A stretch of DNA of 64,000 bases from Inediibacterium massiliense (GTDB taxonomy: Bacteria > Bacillota > Clostridia > Peptostreptococcales > Thermotaleaceae), in NCBI RefSeq assembly GCF_001282725.1, contig NZ_LN876587.1, positions 1,483,695-1,547,694 of the forward strand, read 5' to 3'. Positions 8,712 through 18,209 of the stretch are shown in pieces. Under the pieces are notes generated by a model. That model did no database searches. It saw only the letters and a list, made by a program, of their open reading frames with translations, and was not told the origin of the DNA. The position numbers were made by a program, and so were the translations under genes. Each line of letters starts with the position of its first letter. Positions within the stretch are counted from its first letter, which is position 1.

Positions 8712-9654
8712 CTTTTCTAACTCCTTTAGACACAATTACTGCCCATTCTCCCATTTTTCTAACTTCTTGTATTTCAAATTCATTTTTTTTGAGCGCCTCT
8801 ACTACTTCCTCTACTTTATCTAGAATAATTCCAGAAGATATAAATACTCCATCTTCTTTCATGAAATTTTTAATAAATGAAGATAAATGTATAATTACAT
8901 CTGCAATAATATTTGCTACTATAATATTCGCTTTTTCATCAATAACATCTGTAAGATTTCCATGTCTAATTTCAACTATATCTTCTACTTTATTATCTAA
9001 AACATTTCTCTTAGAAGAATCTACAGCAACTTGGTCTAAATCTACTCCAATAACTTTCTTTGCCCCTAATTTTGCTGCTGCAATAGATAAAATCCCACTT
9101 CCACAGCCTATGTCAAAAACAGTATATGTATCCTTTACATATTTTTCGATATTTTCTATACACATCATAGTCGTTTCATGGGTTCCTGTCCCAAAAGCCA
9201 TTCCAGGATCTAATTCGATAATTAGTTCTCCAGGATTTTTTGTATATTCTTCCCAAGATGGCTTAATGACAATATTTTTTCCTATTTTTTTAGGCTTGTA
9301 GTATTTTTTCCATGCATTTGCCCAGTCTTCTTCATAAACTTCAGCTGTTGTCACTTCTCCTAACCCTTTATCTAAATTGTATTGAGGGATTTTTTCAACG
9401 TTTTGCTTAATCATTTCTATTTTATCTAACAAATCTTCACTTTCAGCTAAATATCCTTTTACAATAGCTCCTTCATAATCTGTAGGAAGAATAGACTCAT
9501 CTACATAATCCCAATCCCCTGATTCCTTTTGATGATAAATAGGGTCACTAGGATCTTCTATGACAACTCCTCCTACTCCCGCATCATATAAAATATTGGA
9601 TACTGCTTCTACTGCTTCTGTAGTAGTTTTAATCTTCACTTCTATCCATTTCAT
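8704..9654 (-). CDS. prmA: Ribosomal protein L11 methyltransferase PrmA
   Basis: A 316-residue SAM-dependent methyltransferase that modifies ribosomal protein L11. An N-terminal substrate-recognition domain (about 1-110) precedes a class I Rossmann fold with FDIGCGSGILSIAAAKLGA near residue 180 and NIIADVI near 245. It lies downstream of dnaJ and overlaps rsmE, the standard Firmicutes order dnaJ-prmA-rsmE-mtaB. Confidence 0.95.
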   Translation of the reverse strand: MKWIEVKIKTTTEAVEAVSNILYDAGVGGVVIEDPSDPIYHQKESGDWDYVDESILPTDYEGAIVKGYLAESEDLLDKIEMIKQNVEKIPQYNLDKGLGEVTTAEVYEEDWANAWKKYYKPKKIGKNIVIKPSWEEYTKNPGELIIELDPGMAFGTGTHETTMMCIENIEKYVKDTYTVFDIGCGSGILSIAAAKLGAKKVIGVDLDQVAVDSSKRNVLDNKVEDIVEIRHGNLTDVIDEKANIIVANIIADVIIHLSSFIKNFMKEDGVFISSGIILDKVEEVVEALKKNEFEIQEVRKMGEWAVIVSKGVRKDA

Positions 9655-9743
9655 TGTTTTACCCCTCCGTAGCTTTGTCTTTATAAGTTATTATACCCTT
9701 GTCTACACATCTTTACCAAATATTATTTTTAAATATTATAATG

Positions 9744-9769
9744 AAACACCCAGTAGTTACTGGGTGTTT
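9744..9769 (-). terminator. Hairpin after dnaJ (weak terminator)
   Basis: An inverted repeat, AAACACCCAGTA / TACTGGGTGTTT, lies directly after the dnaJ stop. The T-tract on the minus strand is short (TTTCATT), so it may only partly stop transcription into prmA. Confidence 0.6.
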
Positions 9770-10902
9770 TATATGCCAAAAACCTCTTTTACCTTGTCAA
9801 AAAAGGTTTTTCTTTGTTCATGTACATCTTCTCCCATTACATCTGCAAATTTCTTTAGAAGTTCTTTTTGTTTATCATTTAATTTTTTAGGAACTTCAAC
9901 AATAATTTTAATATAAAGGTCTCCTCTTCCATATCCCCTTACATTTGGGATCCCTTTTCCCTTCATTCTAAATATAGTTCCACTTTGTGTTCCCTCAGGT
10001 ATTTTATATTTTACTTGACCATCTAAAGTAGGTACTTGCAATTCATCTCCAAGGGCAGCTTGCACAAATGTAATAGGAATCTCACAAATTACATCATTTC
10101 CATCTCTTTTGAATATCTCATGAGGCTTTACTCTTAAAACAATGTATAAATCTCCTTGAGGGCCTCCTTTTTCTCCTGGTTCTCCCTCTCCTCTTAGAGG
10201 AATTACAGATCCTGTATCTACCCCTGCTGGTATATTGATTTGTATCTTTTTATTTTTTAATTCTTTTCCTGTTCCATGACATTTTGGACAAGGATTTTCT
10301 ATAATGCTTCCTTCCCCATTACATGCATCACAAGGTTTTACATTTACAAATTGACCAAGAGGAGTTCTTGTTGCATATCTAATTTCTCCACTACCATTAC
10401 ATTTAGAGCAAGTTTTTTTATTTGTTCCTTTTTTTGCTCCTGTTCCATTACAATTAGAACAGTTTTCATGCCTTTGAATAGTAATTTCCTTCTTTGCTCC
10501 AAAAGCTGCTTCTTTAAATGTAATTCCCAATTCATATTTTAAATCAGCACCCTTTTGAGGTCCTGATCTTCTTCCTGAAAACCCGCCACCAAACATATCG
10601 AATATGTCTTCAAAAATATCTCCAAAACCTCCTGCTCCAAAGCCTCCAAAGCCTCCAAAACCTCCTTGAGCATTCGGGTCCACTCCTGCATGACCAAATT
10701 GATCATATTTAGCTCTTTTATTTTGATCTCCTAATACTTCATAAGCTTCATTGGCTTCTTTGAATTTTTCTTCAGCTTCTTTATCCCCAGGATTTCTATC
10801 AGGATGATATTTCATTGCCATTTTTCTATATGCTCTTTTTATACTATCTTGATCTGCACCTTTGTCTACTCCTAAAACTTCATAATAATCTCTTTTAGAC
10901 AT
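9769..10902 (-). CDS. dnaJ: Chaperone protein DnaJ
   Basis: 377 residues. The J domain carries the HPD motif ([10 protein letters not shown]), followed by a Gly/Phe region, then four zinc-binding repeats ([32 protein letters not shown]) and the substrate-binding C-terminal domain. The open frame extends 31 codons upstream, but the true start is the ATG at 10902 ([11 protein letters not shown]) with AAAGGCGG before it. DnaJ delivers clients to DnaK and stimulates its ATPase. Last chaperone gene of the hrcA operon. Confidence 0.97.
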   Translation of the reverse strand: MSKRDYYEVLGVDKGADQDSIKRAYRKMAMKYHPDRNPGDKEAEEKFKEANEAYEVLGDQNKRAKYDQFGHAGVDPNAQGGFGGFGGFGAGGFGDIFEDIFDMFGGGFSGRRSGPQKGADLKYELGITFKEAAFGAKKEITIQRHENCSNCNGTGAKKGTNKKTCSKCNGSGEIRYATRTPLGQFVNVKPCDACNGEGSIIENPCPKCHGTGKELKNKKIQINIPAGVDTGSVIPLRGEGEPGEKGGPQGDLYIVLRVKPHEIFKRDGNDVICEIPITFVQAALGDELQVPTLDGQVKYKIPEGTQSGTIFRMKGKGIPNVRGYGRGDLYIKIIVEVPKKLNDKQKELLKKFADVMGEDVHEQRKTFFDKVKEVFGI

Positions 10903-11000
10903 TATTCTCACCGCCTTTCTTATGAGGTTTTGTGAGAAACACAAACTACAACAATTATATGCAAAATCGAAAAATTTCGCAACCTTTTTTCCCATTTACA

Positions 11001-11020
11001 AGGCACCCAGATGGGTGCCT
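11001..11020 (-). other. Intercistronic hairpin between dnaK and dnaJ
   Basis: A perfect 8-bp stem, AGGCACCC / GGGTGCCT, with a 4-nt loop, 11 nt after the dnaK stop. On the transcribed minus strand it is followed by TGTAAATGGG with no T-tract, whereas the T-tract lies on the opposite strand. It is therefore more likely an mRNA processing or 3'-stabilising hairpin than a terminator. Confidence 0.65.
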
Positions 11021-11031
11021 AATTATTTTTT

Positions 11032-12858
11032 TTATTTATCATCATCTACCACTTCATAGTCTGCATCCACTACATTGTCATCCTTTTGTTCACTAGTTGT
11101 TTGCCCTTGTGGATTTTGTGCTCCTGCTTGCTCATACATTTTTTGTGACAATACATGGAAAGCACCTGTTAATTCTTCTGTTGCTTTTGTGATTTCCTCT
11201 GCATTGTCTCCTTCTAATGATTTTTTAAGAGCTTCTAATTTATCTTCAATATTTTTCTTTTCATCCGCACTTACTTTATCTCCTACTTCTTTTAGAGCTT
11301 TTTCTGTTTCATAAACCATTGTATCTGCTTTATTTCTTGCTTCAATAGCTTCTTTTTTCTTTTTATCTTCTTCTGCAAACTTTTCTGCTTCTTTCACTTT
11401 CTTTTCAATATCTTCATCACTTAAATTTGTAGAAGCAGTAAGAGTAATTTTTTGTTCTTTTCCAGTTCCTTTATCTTTTGCACTAACATTTACGATACCA
11501 TTAGCATCAATATCAAATGTTACTTCTATTTGAGGAATACCCCTTGGAGCTGGCATAATTCCACCCAGTTGGAATCTACCTAATGTAATATTATCTGCTG
11601 CCATTTGTCTTTCTCCTTGAAGCACATGAATATCAACTGCTGTTTGATTATCTGCTGCTGTAGAGAAAACTTGGCTTTTTCTTGTAGGAATCGTAGTATT
11701 TCTTTCAATTAATCTTGTAAATACTCCACCTAAAGTTTCAATTCCTAATGATAGCGGAGTTACATCTAATAATAATACATCCTTTACTTCTCCTGTTAAT
11801 ACACCAGCTTGAATAGCTGCTCCAATAGCTACACATTCATCTGGGTTTACTCCTTTATGAGGCTCTTTTCCTGTAAGATTTTTTACAGCATCTTGTACTG
11901 CAGGAATTCTTGTAGAACCTCCTACCAAAATTACTTTATCTACTTGAGAAGCAGTTAAATTTGAATCTCTTAAAGCTTTTTCTACAGGCTCCATACTTCT
12001 TTTCACTAGATGCTCTGTAAGCTGATTAAATTTTGCTCTTGTTAAGTCCATATTTAAATGAAGTGGTCCTTCAGCCGTTGCAGTAATAAAAGGAAGATTG
12101 ATATTTGCTGTTTGCATGCTAGATAATTCTTTTTTTGCTTTTTCTGCTGCTTCTTTTAATCTTTGTAAAGACATTTTATCTTTTCTTAAGTCTACTCCAT
12201 GTTCTTTTTGGAAAGATTCTGCTAGGAAGTTCATCACTGCATCATCAAAATCATCTCCGCCAAGATGGTTATCTCCATGAGTTGCTAATACTTCAAACAC
12301 TCCATCTCCTAATTCTAGAATAGAAACGTCAAAAGTACCTCCCCCTAAGTCAAATACCATAATCTTTTGGTGTTCATTTTCTTTATCAAGTCCATAAGAT
12401 AATGATGCAGCAGTAGGTTCATTGATAATTCTTTTTACTTCCAATCCTGCAATTTTTCCAGCATCTTTTGTAGCCTGTCTTTGGCTATCTGTAAAATATG
12501 CAGGAACAGTAATAACTGCTTCTGTTACTGTTTCTCCTAAGTAACTTTCAGCATCTGCTTTTAATTTCATTAAAATCATAGCTGAAATATCTTGTGGTGT
12601 ATAATCTTTTCCATCAATATTTACTTTATAGTCAGTTCCCATATGTCTTTTTATAGAACTAATTGTTTTATCAGGGTTTGTAATAGCTTGTCTTTTTGCT
12701 GTCTCTCCTACAAGACGTTCTCCTGTTTTTGTAAATGCTACAACAGATGGAGTTGTTCTATTTCCCTCTGCGTTTGGAATTACTACAGGTTCTCCACCTT
12801 CTAATACTGAAACACATGAGTTAGTTGTTCCTAAGTCAATACCAATAATTTTACCCAT
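11032..12858 (-). CDS. dnaK: Molecular chaperone DnaK (Hsp70)
   Basis: A 608-residue Hsp70. Nucleotide-binding signatures are [11 protein letters not shown] at the N-terminus, [14 protein letters not shown] near residue 170 and [14 protein letters not shown] near 310. A substrate-binding domain and helical lid follow, ending in an acidic tail (VVDDDK). It folds proteins with DnaJ and GrpE. Located 36 nt downstream of grpE in the CIRCE-controlled operon; hairpin rather than terminator before dnaJ. Confidence 0.98.
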   Translation of the reverse strand: MGKIIGIDLGTTNSCVSVLEGGEPVVIPNAEGNRTTPSVVAFTKTGERLVGETAKRQAITNPDKTISSIKRHMGTDYKVNIDGKDYTPQDISAMILMKLKADAESYLGETVTEAVITVPAYFTDSQRQATKDAGKIAGLEVKRIINEPTAASLSYGLDKENEHQKIMVFDLGGGTFDVSILELGDGVFEVLATHGDNHLGGDDFDDAVMNFLAESFQKEHGVDLRKDKMSLQRLKEAAEKAKKELSSMQTANINLPFITATAEGPLHLNMDLTRAKFNQLTEHLVKRSMEPVEKALRDSNLTASQVDKVILVGGSTRIPAVQDAVKNLTGKEPHKGVNPDECVAIGAAIQAGVLTGEVKDVLLLDVTPLSLGIETLGGVFTRLIERNTTIPTRKSQVFSTAADNQTAVDIHVLQGERQMAADNITLGRFQLGGIMPAPRGIPQIEVTFDIDANGIVNVSAKDKGTGKEQKITLTASTNLSDEDIEKKVKEAEKFAEEDKKKKEAIEARNKADTMVYETEKALKEVGDKVSADEKKNIEDKLEALKKSLEGDNAEEITKATEELTGAFHVLSQKMYEQAGAQNPQGQTTSEQKDDNVVDADYEVVDDDK

Positions 12859-12894
12859 TGTACAATTTCCTCCTTCATATCCTATATAAAATTT

Positions 12895-13449
12895 TTAGTT
12901 TGCTACTTTTACCATACTTGGTCGAATTACTTTTTCATTTAATGTATATCCTTTTTGGAACACATCTATAATCATATTGCTTTCATATCCATCACATTCC
13001 TCTTGCATTACTGCATGATGGAAATTAGGATCAAATTCTTTTCCCATAGTCTCTATTTCTTTTACGCCATTTTTCTCAAACACTTCTAAAAGCTGCTTTA
13101 AAATCATGTCTATTCCTTGGGTAAAAGATTCATCTTTTCCTTCATCTTTATAAGTTTTGATAGCTCTTTGTAGATTATCTACTACAGGAAGCATATCTAA
13201 AATCAATTTTTCATTTGCAAAAGTGTATATATCACTTTTTTCTTTTTCTACTCTTTTTTTATAATTTTGAAAATCTGCAGTCATTCTTAAAAATTGACTA
13301 TTGATTTCTTCTTTCTCTTCTTGTAGCCTTTTCATTTTTTCCTCTTCACAAGCTTCTTCATTTTCCTCTTTTAATTCTTCTTTTATAGCCTCTAAATTAT
13401 CTTTGGCTGTCTCTTTATTTTGAAGATCCTCTGAATGATTATGTTTCAT
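12895..13449 (-). CDS. grpE: Nucleotide exchange factor GrpE
   Basis: 184 residues. A long Glu/Lys-rich coiled coil (about 15-85) precedes the compact C-terminal domain with the family stretch NFHHAVMQEE and a GYTLNEKVIRPSMVKV end. It releases ADP from DnaK. The start ATG has GTAGGTGAG upstream. A possible internal promoter lies before it on the minus strand (TTGATC, 18 nt, TATAAG, about 13480-13510), which would let grpE-dnaK-dnaJ be expressed apart from hrcA; this is tentative. Confidence 0.96.
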   Translation of the reverse strand: MKHNHSEDLQNKETAKDNLEAIKEELKEENEEACEEEKMKRLQEEKEEINSQFLRMTADFQNYKKRVEKEKSDIYTFANEKLILDMLPVVDNLQRAIKTYKDEGKDESFTQGIDMILKQLLEVFEKNGVKEIETMGKEFDPNFHHAVMQEECDGYESNMIIDVFQKGYTLNEKVIRPSMVKVAN

Positions 13450-13517
13450 TTTTACTCACCTACCTATATTGTATTTCCTTATAATTTGCACTTCTCATTT
13501 TGATCAAACATATGTAT

Positions 13518-13541
13518 AGTGCAAAATAAATATTTTGCACT
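13518..13541 (-). other. Intercistronic hairpin between hrcA and grpE
   Basis: A perfect 10-bp stem, AGTGCAAAAT / ATTTTGCACT, with a 4-nt loop, just after the hrcA stop. As with the dnaK-dnaJ hairpin, the T-tract is on the non-transcribed side (plus-strand TTTTAATTTTTTT), so it is unlikely to terminate the operon in its own direction. Confidence 0.6.
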
Positions 13542-13551
13542 TTTAATTTTT

Positions 13552-14574
13552 TTATTCATCATTTAATAACTTCGTCAAATTTTTGGTCACATAATCTACA
13601 ACAGAGACAATGTGATCATAATTCATTCTTGTAGGTCCAATGACTCCTATTTTCCCTACAATGATATTATCCACTTTATAGGTGGCAGTCACTAGACTAC
13701 AACTTTTCATTTCTTCGTGTCTATTTTCTGTTCCTATAGTAATATCTAATTCATCTTTACTATTAAGCAATAAATCCATAATGTGTTCCTTATGATTTAA
13801 CATTTGTAAAAAATCTCTAGCTTTTTCTATATTATGATACTCTGGCAATTGGAAAATATTCATCATTCCATCTAGATACAATTCAACACTGATCATATCC
13901 TCTAGTGTTGAAAGTAAAACTGGTAAAATTAAATCTACTAAAGATGTATACTGTTTCATATCAAATTTCAAGTTACGAATAACATCTTTATTGATTTTTC
14001 CAATTGTTAAACCCTTAAGCTTAATATTTAGTATTTTAGTAATTAACTCTAAATGTTCCTTACTAAAAACGTCTTGATTTCTTATGATGGCATTTTTTAC
14101 AATACCAGATTCAGATACTACTACCAATAGTAAGCTTTTTTCATCAATAGGAACAAGTTGTACAGACTTTAATTTGCTTTGTTCAAATTGAGGAGACAAT
14201 ACAACAGAAGTAAGCTTTGTCATATGAGATAAAATCTTAGAAGTTACTGTAATAATCTCATTTATCTCTCCAAAACTTTGTAGAAAGCTCTGTTTAATTA
14301 CATCCTGCTGATTCTTAGCCAATCTATTCATCATCATTAAACTATCCACATAAAGTCTATAACCTTTGTCAGAAGGAATTCTTCCAGCAGAAGTATGGGG
14401 TTGACTTAAAAAACCCATATCCTCTAAATCTGACATTTCATTTCTTATGGTTGCAGCACTAATACCTAAATTATACTTCTTCATTAACGTTCTTGAACCC
14501 ACAGGTTCAGCTGTTAAAATAAAATCCTTGATTATGGCCTGTAGGATTTTTAACTTTCTTTCTCCTAGCCCCAT
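13552..14574 (-). CDS. hrcA: Heat-inducible transcription repressor HrcA
   Basis: 340 residues. An N-terminal winged helix (MGLGERKLKILQAIIKDFI, then the RTLMKKYNLGISAATIRNEM recognition part) binds CIRCE. The C-terminal GAF-like domain carries the PTRMNYDHIVSVV motif. HrcA represses chaperone operons until GroEL becomes limiting. The open frame begins at a GTG (14598) inside the CIRCE region, but the ATG at 14574 has AGGAG 7 nt upstream and matches the family start. First gene of the operon. Confidence 0.96.
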   Translation of the reverse strand: MGLGERKLKILQAIIKDFILTAEPVGSRTLMKKYNLGISAATIRNEMSDLEDMGFLSQPHTSAGRIPSDKGYRLYVDSLMMMNRLAKNQQDVIKQSFLQSFGEINEIITVTSKILSHMTKLTSVVLSPQFEQSKLKSVQLVPIDEKSLLLVVVSESGIVKNAIIRNQDVFSKEHLELITKILNIKLKGLTIGKINKDVIRNLKFDMKQYTSLVDLILPVLLSTLEDMISVELYLDGMMNIFQLPEYHNIEKARDFLQMLNHKEHIMDLLLNSKDELDITIGTENRHEEMKSCSLVTATYKVDNIIVGKIGVIGPTRMNYDHIVSVVDYVTKNLTKLLNDE

Positions 14575-14591
14575 AATACCACTCCTATTTG

Positions 14592-14618
14592 TTAGCACTC
14601 TCTCTTAATGAGTGCTAA
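14592..14618 (-). promoter_or_regulatory. CIRCE operator
   Basis: Exact TTAGCACTC - 9 nt - GAGTGCTAA, the canonical CIRCE inverted repeat bound by HrcA. It lies 17 nt before the hrcA start and just downstream of the promoter, so the whole hrcA-grpE-dnaK-dnaJ operon should be autorepressed. Confidence 0.97.
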
Positions 14619-14632
14619 TCTATTATGATTTT

Positions 14633-14661
14633 AAGGTATCACTAAAAACTATATTTGTCAA
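14633..14661 (-). promoter_or_regulatory. Promoter of hrcA operon
   Basis: On the minus strand a perfect TTGACA (-35) with a 17-nt spacer reaches TACCTT, a poor -10. Transcription would start at the upstream edge of CIRCE, the usual geometry for HrcA repression. The weak -10 makes the exact position uncertain. Confidence 0.5.
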
Positions 14662-14679
14662 GATCATTTTTTATTTTTT

Positions 14680-15819
14680 TTAATCTGGTAAAAAATCAAT
14701 AAACACTTGATTGGATACATCTATTCCTCTTTTTGTAAGTCCAATGTTTCTTCCATCATTCCACAAAAGCTCTTCCTTTGTAAATTTTTCAATAGACTTT
14801 CCATAAACTCTTAAGGGACTGATTTTAAATCTTTCTTCAAACTCTTTTATATTAATTCCTCTCATCAATCTAAGTCCTAAAAACATAGTTTCTGCCATCT
14901 CATCTTCTTTGTATATTTTTTCTTTGGTAATATGAGGACTTTTTTTATTTTGAATCATATCAATATAATTTTCTACATTTGTTTCATTCGAAAATCTTTC
15001 TTTCTTAAAATAAGAATGAGCTCCTACTCCAAATCCTATATACTCTTTATTTTCCCAATAAATTTGATTATGCATACTGCCTTTATTTGCTTTAGCAAAA
15101 TTTGATATTTCATAATGTTCATATTCAAAAGAGGTAAGATATTCTATAGCAAAATGATACATTTTTCTATCTTCTTCATCATTAGGAATATTCAGTAAAT
15201 CTTTTTTATATAGTTCATCAAAAATTGTATTTTCTTCTATTTTTAGGCTATAAGAAGAAATATGTTCAGGATCTAACTTTACTACTTGGGCTAAGGTCTC
15301 TTCCCACTGTGCTAATGTTTGATCTGGAAGAGAAAACATCAAATCTATATTTATATTTTCAAACCCTAATTTTCTTGCTAATAAATAGTTTTTTACAAAT
15401 TCTTCTTTTGTATGAATTCTTCCTAATCTTTTTAAATGATGATTTTGCCACGCTTGAAGACCCATACTCAATCTATTGATTCCACTTTTTAGATAAAATC
15501 TTATTTTTTCTTCATCTAAAGTTCCTGGATTTGATTCTATACTCCATTCTACATTTTTATCAATAGAAAATCTTTCATGTAATAGATTGATGATTTTATC
15601 CATTTCATCTATGGGAATAATAGAAGGTGTTCCTCCTCCTATAAAAATAGATTTTATTTGATAATCTTTTAGCACTTCTGAAAATGATTTTATTTCTTCC
15701 TTTAATGCATTCATATAATTTGAAATATTATGAGTGTCTGGATAAGAACAAAAATCACAATAGAAGCATTTTTTTACACAAAATGGAATATGAATATATA
15801 ATCCTATATTTTTCATCAT
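14680..15819 (-). CDS. hemW: HemW-like radical SAM protein
   Basis: A 379-residue radical-SAM protein of the HemW family, once annotated as oxygen-independent coproporphyrinogen oxidase but now viewed as a heme chaperone. Cluster motif CVKKCFYCDFC has Cys 14, 18 and 21; the first Cys spacing and GGGTPSII agree with HemW. A C-terminal winged-helix HemN_C-like region follows. Start is ATG at 15819 or the next codon; GAAGGAAA fits either. It lies 44 nt after lepA, with a terminator between them. Confidence 0.92.
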   Translation of the reverse strand: MMKNIGLYIHIPFCVKKCFYCDFCSYPDTHNISNYMNALKEEIKSFSEVLKDYQIKSIFIGGGTPSIIPIDEMDKIINLLHERFSIDKNVEWSIESNPGTLDEEKIRFYLKSGINRLSMGLQAWQNHHLKRLGRIHTKEEFVKNYLLARKLGFENINIDLMFSLPDQTLAQWEETLAQVVKLDPEHISSYSLKIEENTIFDELYKKDLLNIPNDEEDRKMYHFAIEYLTSFEYEHYEISNFAKANKGSMHNQIYWENKEYIGFGVGAHSYFKKERFSNETNVENYIDMIQNKKSPHITKEKIYKEDEMAETMFLGLRLMRGINIKEFEERFKISPLRVYGKSIEKFTKEELLWNDGRNIGLTKRGIDVSNQVFIDFLPD

Positions 15820-15843
15820 TTTCCTTCTTTCTGATTATGTTAA

Positions 15844-15869
15844 AAATAGCCACCTATAGGTGACTATTT
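15844..15869 (-). terminator. Terminator of lepA
   Basis: The stem AAATAGCCACC / GGTGACTATTT with one mismatch and loop TATA is followed on the minus strand by TTTTTAAC; the lepA stop (15864) lies in the stem. Confidence 0.75.
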
Positions 15870-17681
15870 TTTGTTTTCATCATATTTTAATACAGCCATG
15901 AAAGCTTCTTGAGGTACTTCTACAGATCCTAATTGTCTCATTCTCTTTTTACCTTCTTTTTGTTTTTCAAGAAGCTTTTTCTTTCTAGAAATATCTCCAC
16001 CGTAGCATTTTGCTAATACATCTTTTCTAAGAGCACTAATTGTCTCTCTTGCAATAACTTTTGTTCCCACAGATGCTTGTATTGGAATAGCAAACATATG
16101 CTTTGGAATTACTTCTCTTAATTTTTCACATACTGCTCTTCCTCTACCTACTGCTTTGCTTTCATGTACAATCATAGAAAAAGCATCTATAATATCTTTA
16201 TTCAGTAAAATATCCATTTTTACAAGAGTCGACCTTTGATATCCTTTTAATTCATAATCTAATGATCCATACCCTCTTGTTTTAGATTTTAAAGCATCAA
16301 AGAAATCATAAATTACTTCGTTTAGAGGAAGTTCATAATGAAGTTGTACTCTTCTTTCATCAATATACTCCATATGCTTCATAGTTCCTCTTCTATCTTG
16401 ACACAATTCCATTACATTCCCTACATATTCGTTTGGAAGCATGATTTGTGCATCTACAATAGGCTCTTCCATAAAATTAATCTCTTGAGTAGAAGGAAGA
16501 TTCGTAGGATTTTGTATCATCAAAACCTCTCCATTGGTTTTGGTTACTCTATAGATTACACTTGGAGATGTAGTAATAATATCTAAATCAAATTCTCTAT
16601 CTAATCTCTCTTGAATAATTTCCATATGAAGAAGTCCTAAAAATCCGCATCTAAATCCAAATCCTAAAGCATTAGATGTTTCTGCTTCAAATTCTAATGA
16701 AGCATCATTTACTTTTAGCTTTTCTAAAGCATCTCTTACATTTTCATATTTTTCTCCTTCTGCTGGATAAATTCCGCAGTATACCATAGGAATTACTTTT
16801 TTATAACCTGGTAGTGGTTCTTTTGCTGGAGACAGTGCACTAGTAATTGTATCTCCCACTTGGGTATCCGATACATTTTTAATGCTTGCCGTAACATATC
16901 CTACATCACCAGCTAAGAGCTTGTCTACTGGCATAGGTCCAGGAGAAAATACTCCTACTTCAGTTACTTCAAATTTTTTGCCTGTAGCCATCATTAAAAC
17001 CTTATCTCCTGCTTTTATGCTACCTTCCTTAACTCTTACATCTGCTACTACTCCTTTGTAGCTATCATAATAAGAATCGAAAATAAGTGCTTTTAAAGCT
17101 CCCTCTTCATCACCATTAGGAGCTGGTAGCTTTTGTACAATCGCCTCTAATACATCTTCAATATTTAATCCTTCTTTTGCAGATATTAAAGGACAATTTG
17201 TTGCCTCAATCCCTATAATTTCTTCTATTTCATCCTTTATTTCATCTGGTCTAGCCCCTGGAAGATCAATTTTATTAATTACAGGTATGATCTCTAAGTT
17301 TTGCTCTAAAGCAAGATATACATTTGCAAGGGTTTGAGCTTCAACTCCTTGTGCTGCGTCTACTACTAATATGGCTCCCTCACATGCTGCAAGACTTCTT
17401 GATACCTCATAAGTAAAGTCTACATGTCCTGGTGTATCAATTAGGTTTAATATATATTCTTCACCCTTTTGATCTTTATAAATCAGACGGGTAGTTTGAA
17501 GTTTTATAGTGATTCCCCGTTCTCTCTCTAAATCCATATTATCTAGTATTTGCTCTTTCATTTCTCTTTGAGTAAGCAAACCTGTCTTTTCTATTAATCT
17601 ATCAGCAAGGGTAGATTTTCCATGATCAATATGGGCAATAATACAAAAGTTCCTAATCTTTTGCTGACGATTACTGCTCAT
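15864..17681 (-). CDS. lepA: Elongation factor 4 (LepA) GTPase
   Basis: 605 residues. The translational GTPase has G1 AHIDHGKST at about 16-24, G3 DTPGH near 82 and G4 NKID near 136, and the LepA-specific C-terminal domain ([20 protein letters not shown]). It acts on ribosomes in back-translocation or assembly under stress. Start ATG 17681 with GGAGGAGT upstream. Between spoIIP and hemW, as in Bacillus. Confidence 0.97.
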   Translation of the reverse strand: MSSNRQQKIRNFCIIAHIDHGKSTLADRLIEKTGLLTQREMKEQILDNMDLERERGITIKLQTTRLIYKDQKGEEYILNLIDTPGHVDFTYEVSRSLAACEGAILVVDAAQGVEAQTLANVYLALEQNLEIIPVINKIDLPGARPDEIKDEIEEIIGIEATNCPLISAKEGLNIEDVLEAIVQKLPAPNGDEEGALKALIFDSYYDSYKGVVADVRVKEGSIKAGDKVLMMATGKKFEVTEVGVFSPGPMPVDKLLAGDVGYVTASIKNVSDTQVGDTITSALSPAKEPLPGYKKVIPMVYCGIYPAEGEKYENVRDALEKLKVNDASLEFEAETSNALGFGFRCGFLGLLHMEIIQERLDREFDLDIITTSPSVIYRVTKTNGEVLMIQNPTNLPSTQEINFMEEPIVDAQIMLPNEYVGNVMELCQDRRGTMKHMEYIDERRVQLHYELPLNEVIYDFFDALKSKTRGYGSLDYELKGYQRSTLVKMDILLNKDIIDAFSMIVHESKAVGRGRAVCEKLREVIPKHMFAIPIQASVGTKVIARETISALRKDVLAKCYGGDISRKKKLLEKQKEGKKRMRQLGSVEVPQEAFMAVLKYDENKK

Positions 17682-17786
17682 TCCTACTCCTCCTCTATTA
17701 CGATCTGATAATCTTTACTATTATATCATAATTTATCTATATATCATAGATAAATTATACAGCAAAGATTATATTATCAATAAAAT

Positions 17787-17806
17787 AGCCGAGCAAAAGC
17801 TCAGCC
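17787..17806 (-). terminator. Terminator downstream of the 107-aa hypothetical gene
   Basis: On the minus strand GGCTGAGC TTTT GCTCGGCT forms an 8-bp stem with two G-T pairs, followed by ATTTTATT. It lies 10 nt after the stop at 17816. Confidence 0.75.
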
Positions 17807-17815
17807 ATTTTACTA

Positions 17816-18139
17816 TTATTTTAATAAAATTTCTTTTTGTTTTTTCACACTTTCTACAAAAGTGATAATATCTTTTTTAATACTATTATATTGTTGATAT
17901 ATTTCTTTCTTATTTATATAGTAATTCTTTCCACAGAATATAAATGCATAAACTTCTTCATTGATTCTTTCTAATCCAAATACTTTAGGTTCGTGAATCA
18001 TCATCATAGAACGATAAGACCGATCTACAAATAAAATACCACTTATTAAAATCATCATAATTAAAGGAAAAACAAGCCACCTTTTCCCGATTTGTCTCTT
18101 TTCTATTTTTTTAGTTTCAGCCTTCCTCGCTCTACTCAT
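17816..18139 (-). CDS. Hypothetical single-pass membrane protein
   Basis: 107 residues, unrecognised. A basic N-terminus (SRARKAETKKIEKRQIGKR) precedes one membrane segment (about 24-40, WLVFPLIMMILISGILFV), then a small domain outside the membrane. Start chosen at the ATG 18139, with GGTGAT nearby; an upstream TTG (18166) is possible. It lies between spoIIP and lepA and has its own terminator. Its position after spoIIP suggests a sporulation-linked role, but nothing in the sequence proves it. Confidence 0.65.
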   Translation of the reverse strand: MSRARKAETKKIEKRQIGKRWLVFPLIMMILISGILFVDRSYRSMMMIHEPKVFGLERINEEVYAFIFCGKNYYINKKEIYQQYNSIKKDIITFVESVKKQKEILLK

Positions 18140-18209
18140 ATTGATCACCAATATTATTTTTGTCAATAAAAATGCTTTTTATTCTATAGAAATATAAAAA
18201 TTTTTCATT

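Noticed and set aside
8789-9301. 170-codon open frame on the plus strand
   Set aside because: Antisense to prmA, whose methyltransferase motifs are intact; Ser/Ile/Phe-rich shadow.
10903-10995. 31-residue N-terminal extension of DnaJ
   Set aside because: [11 protein letters not shown] is the conserved family start and has its own ribosome site.
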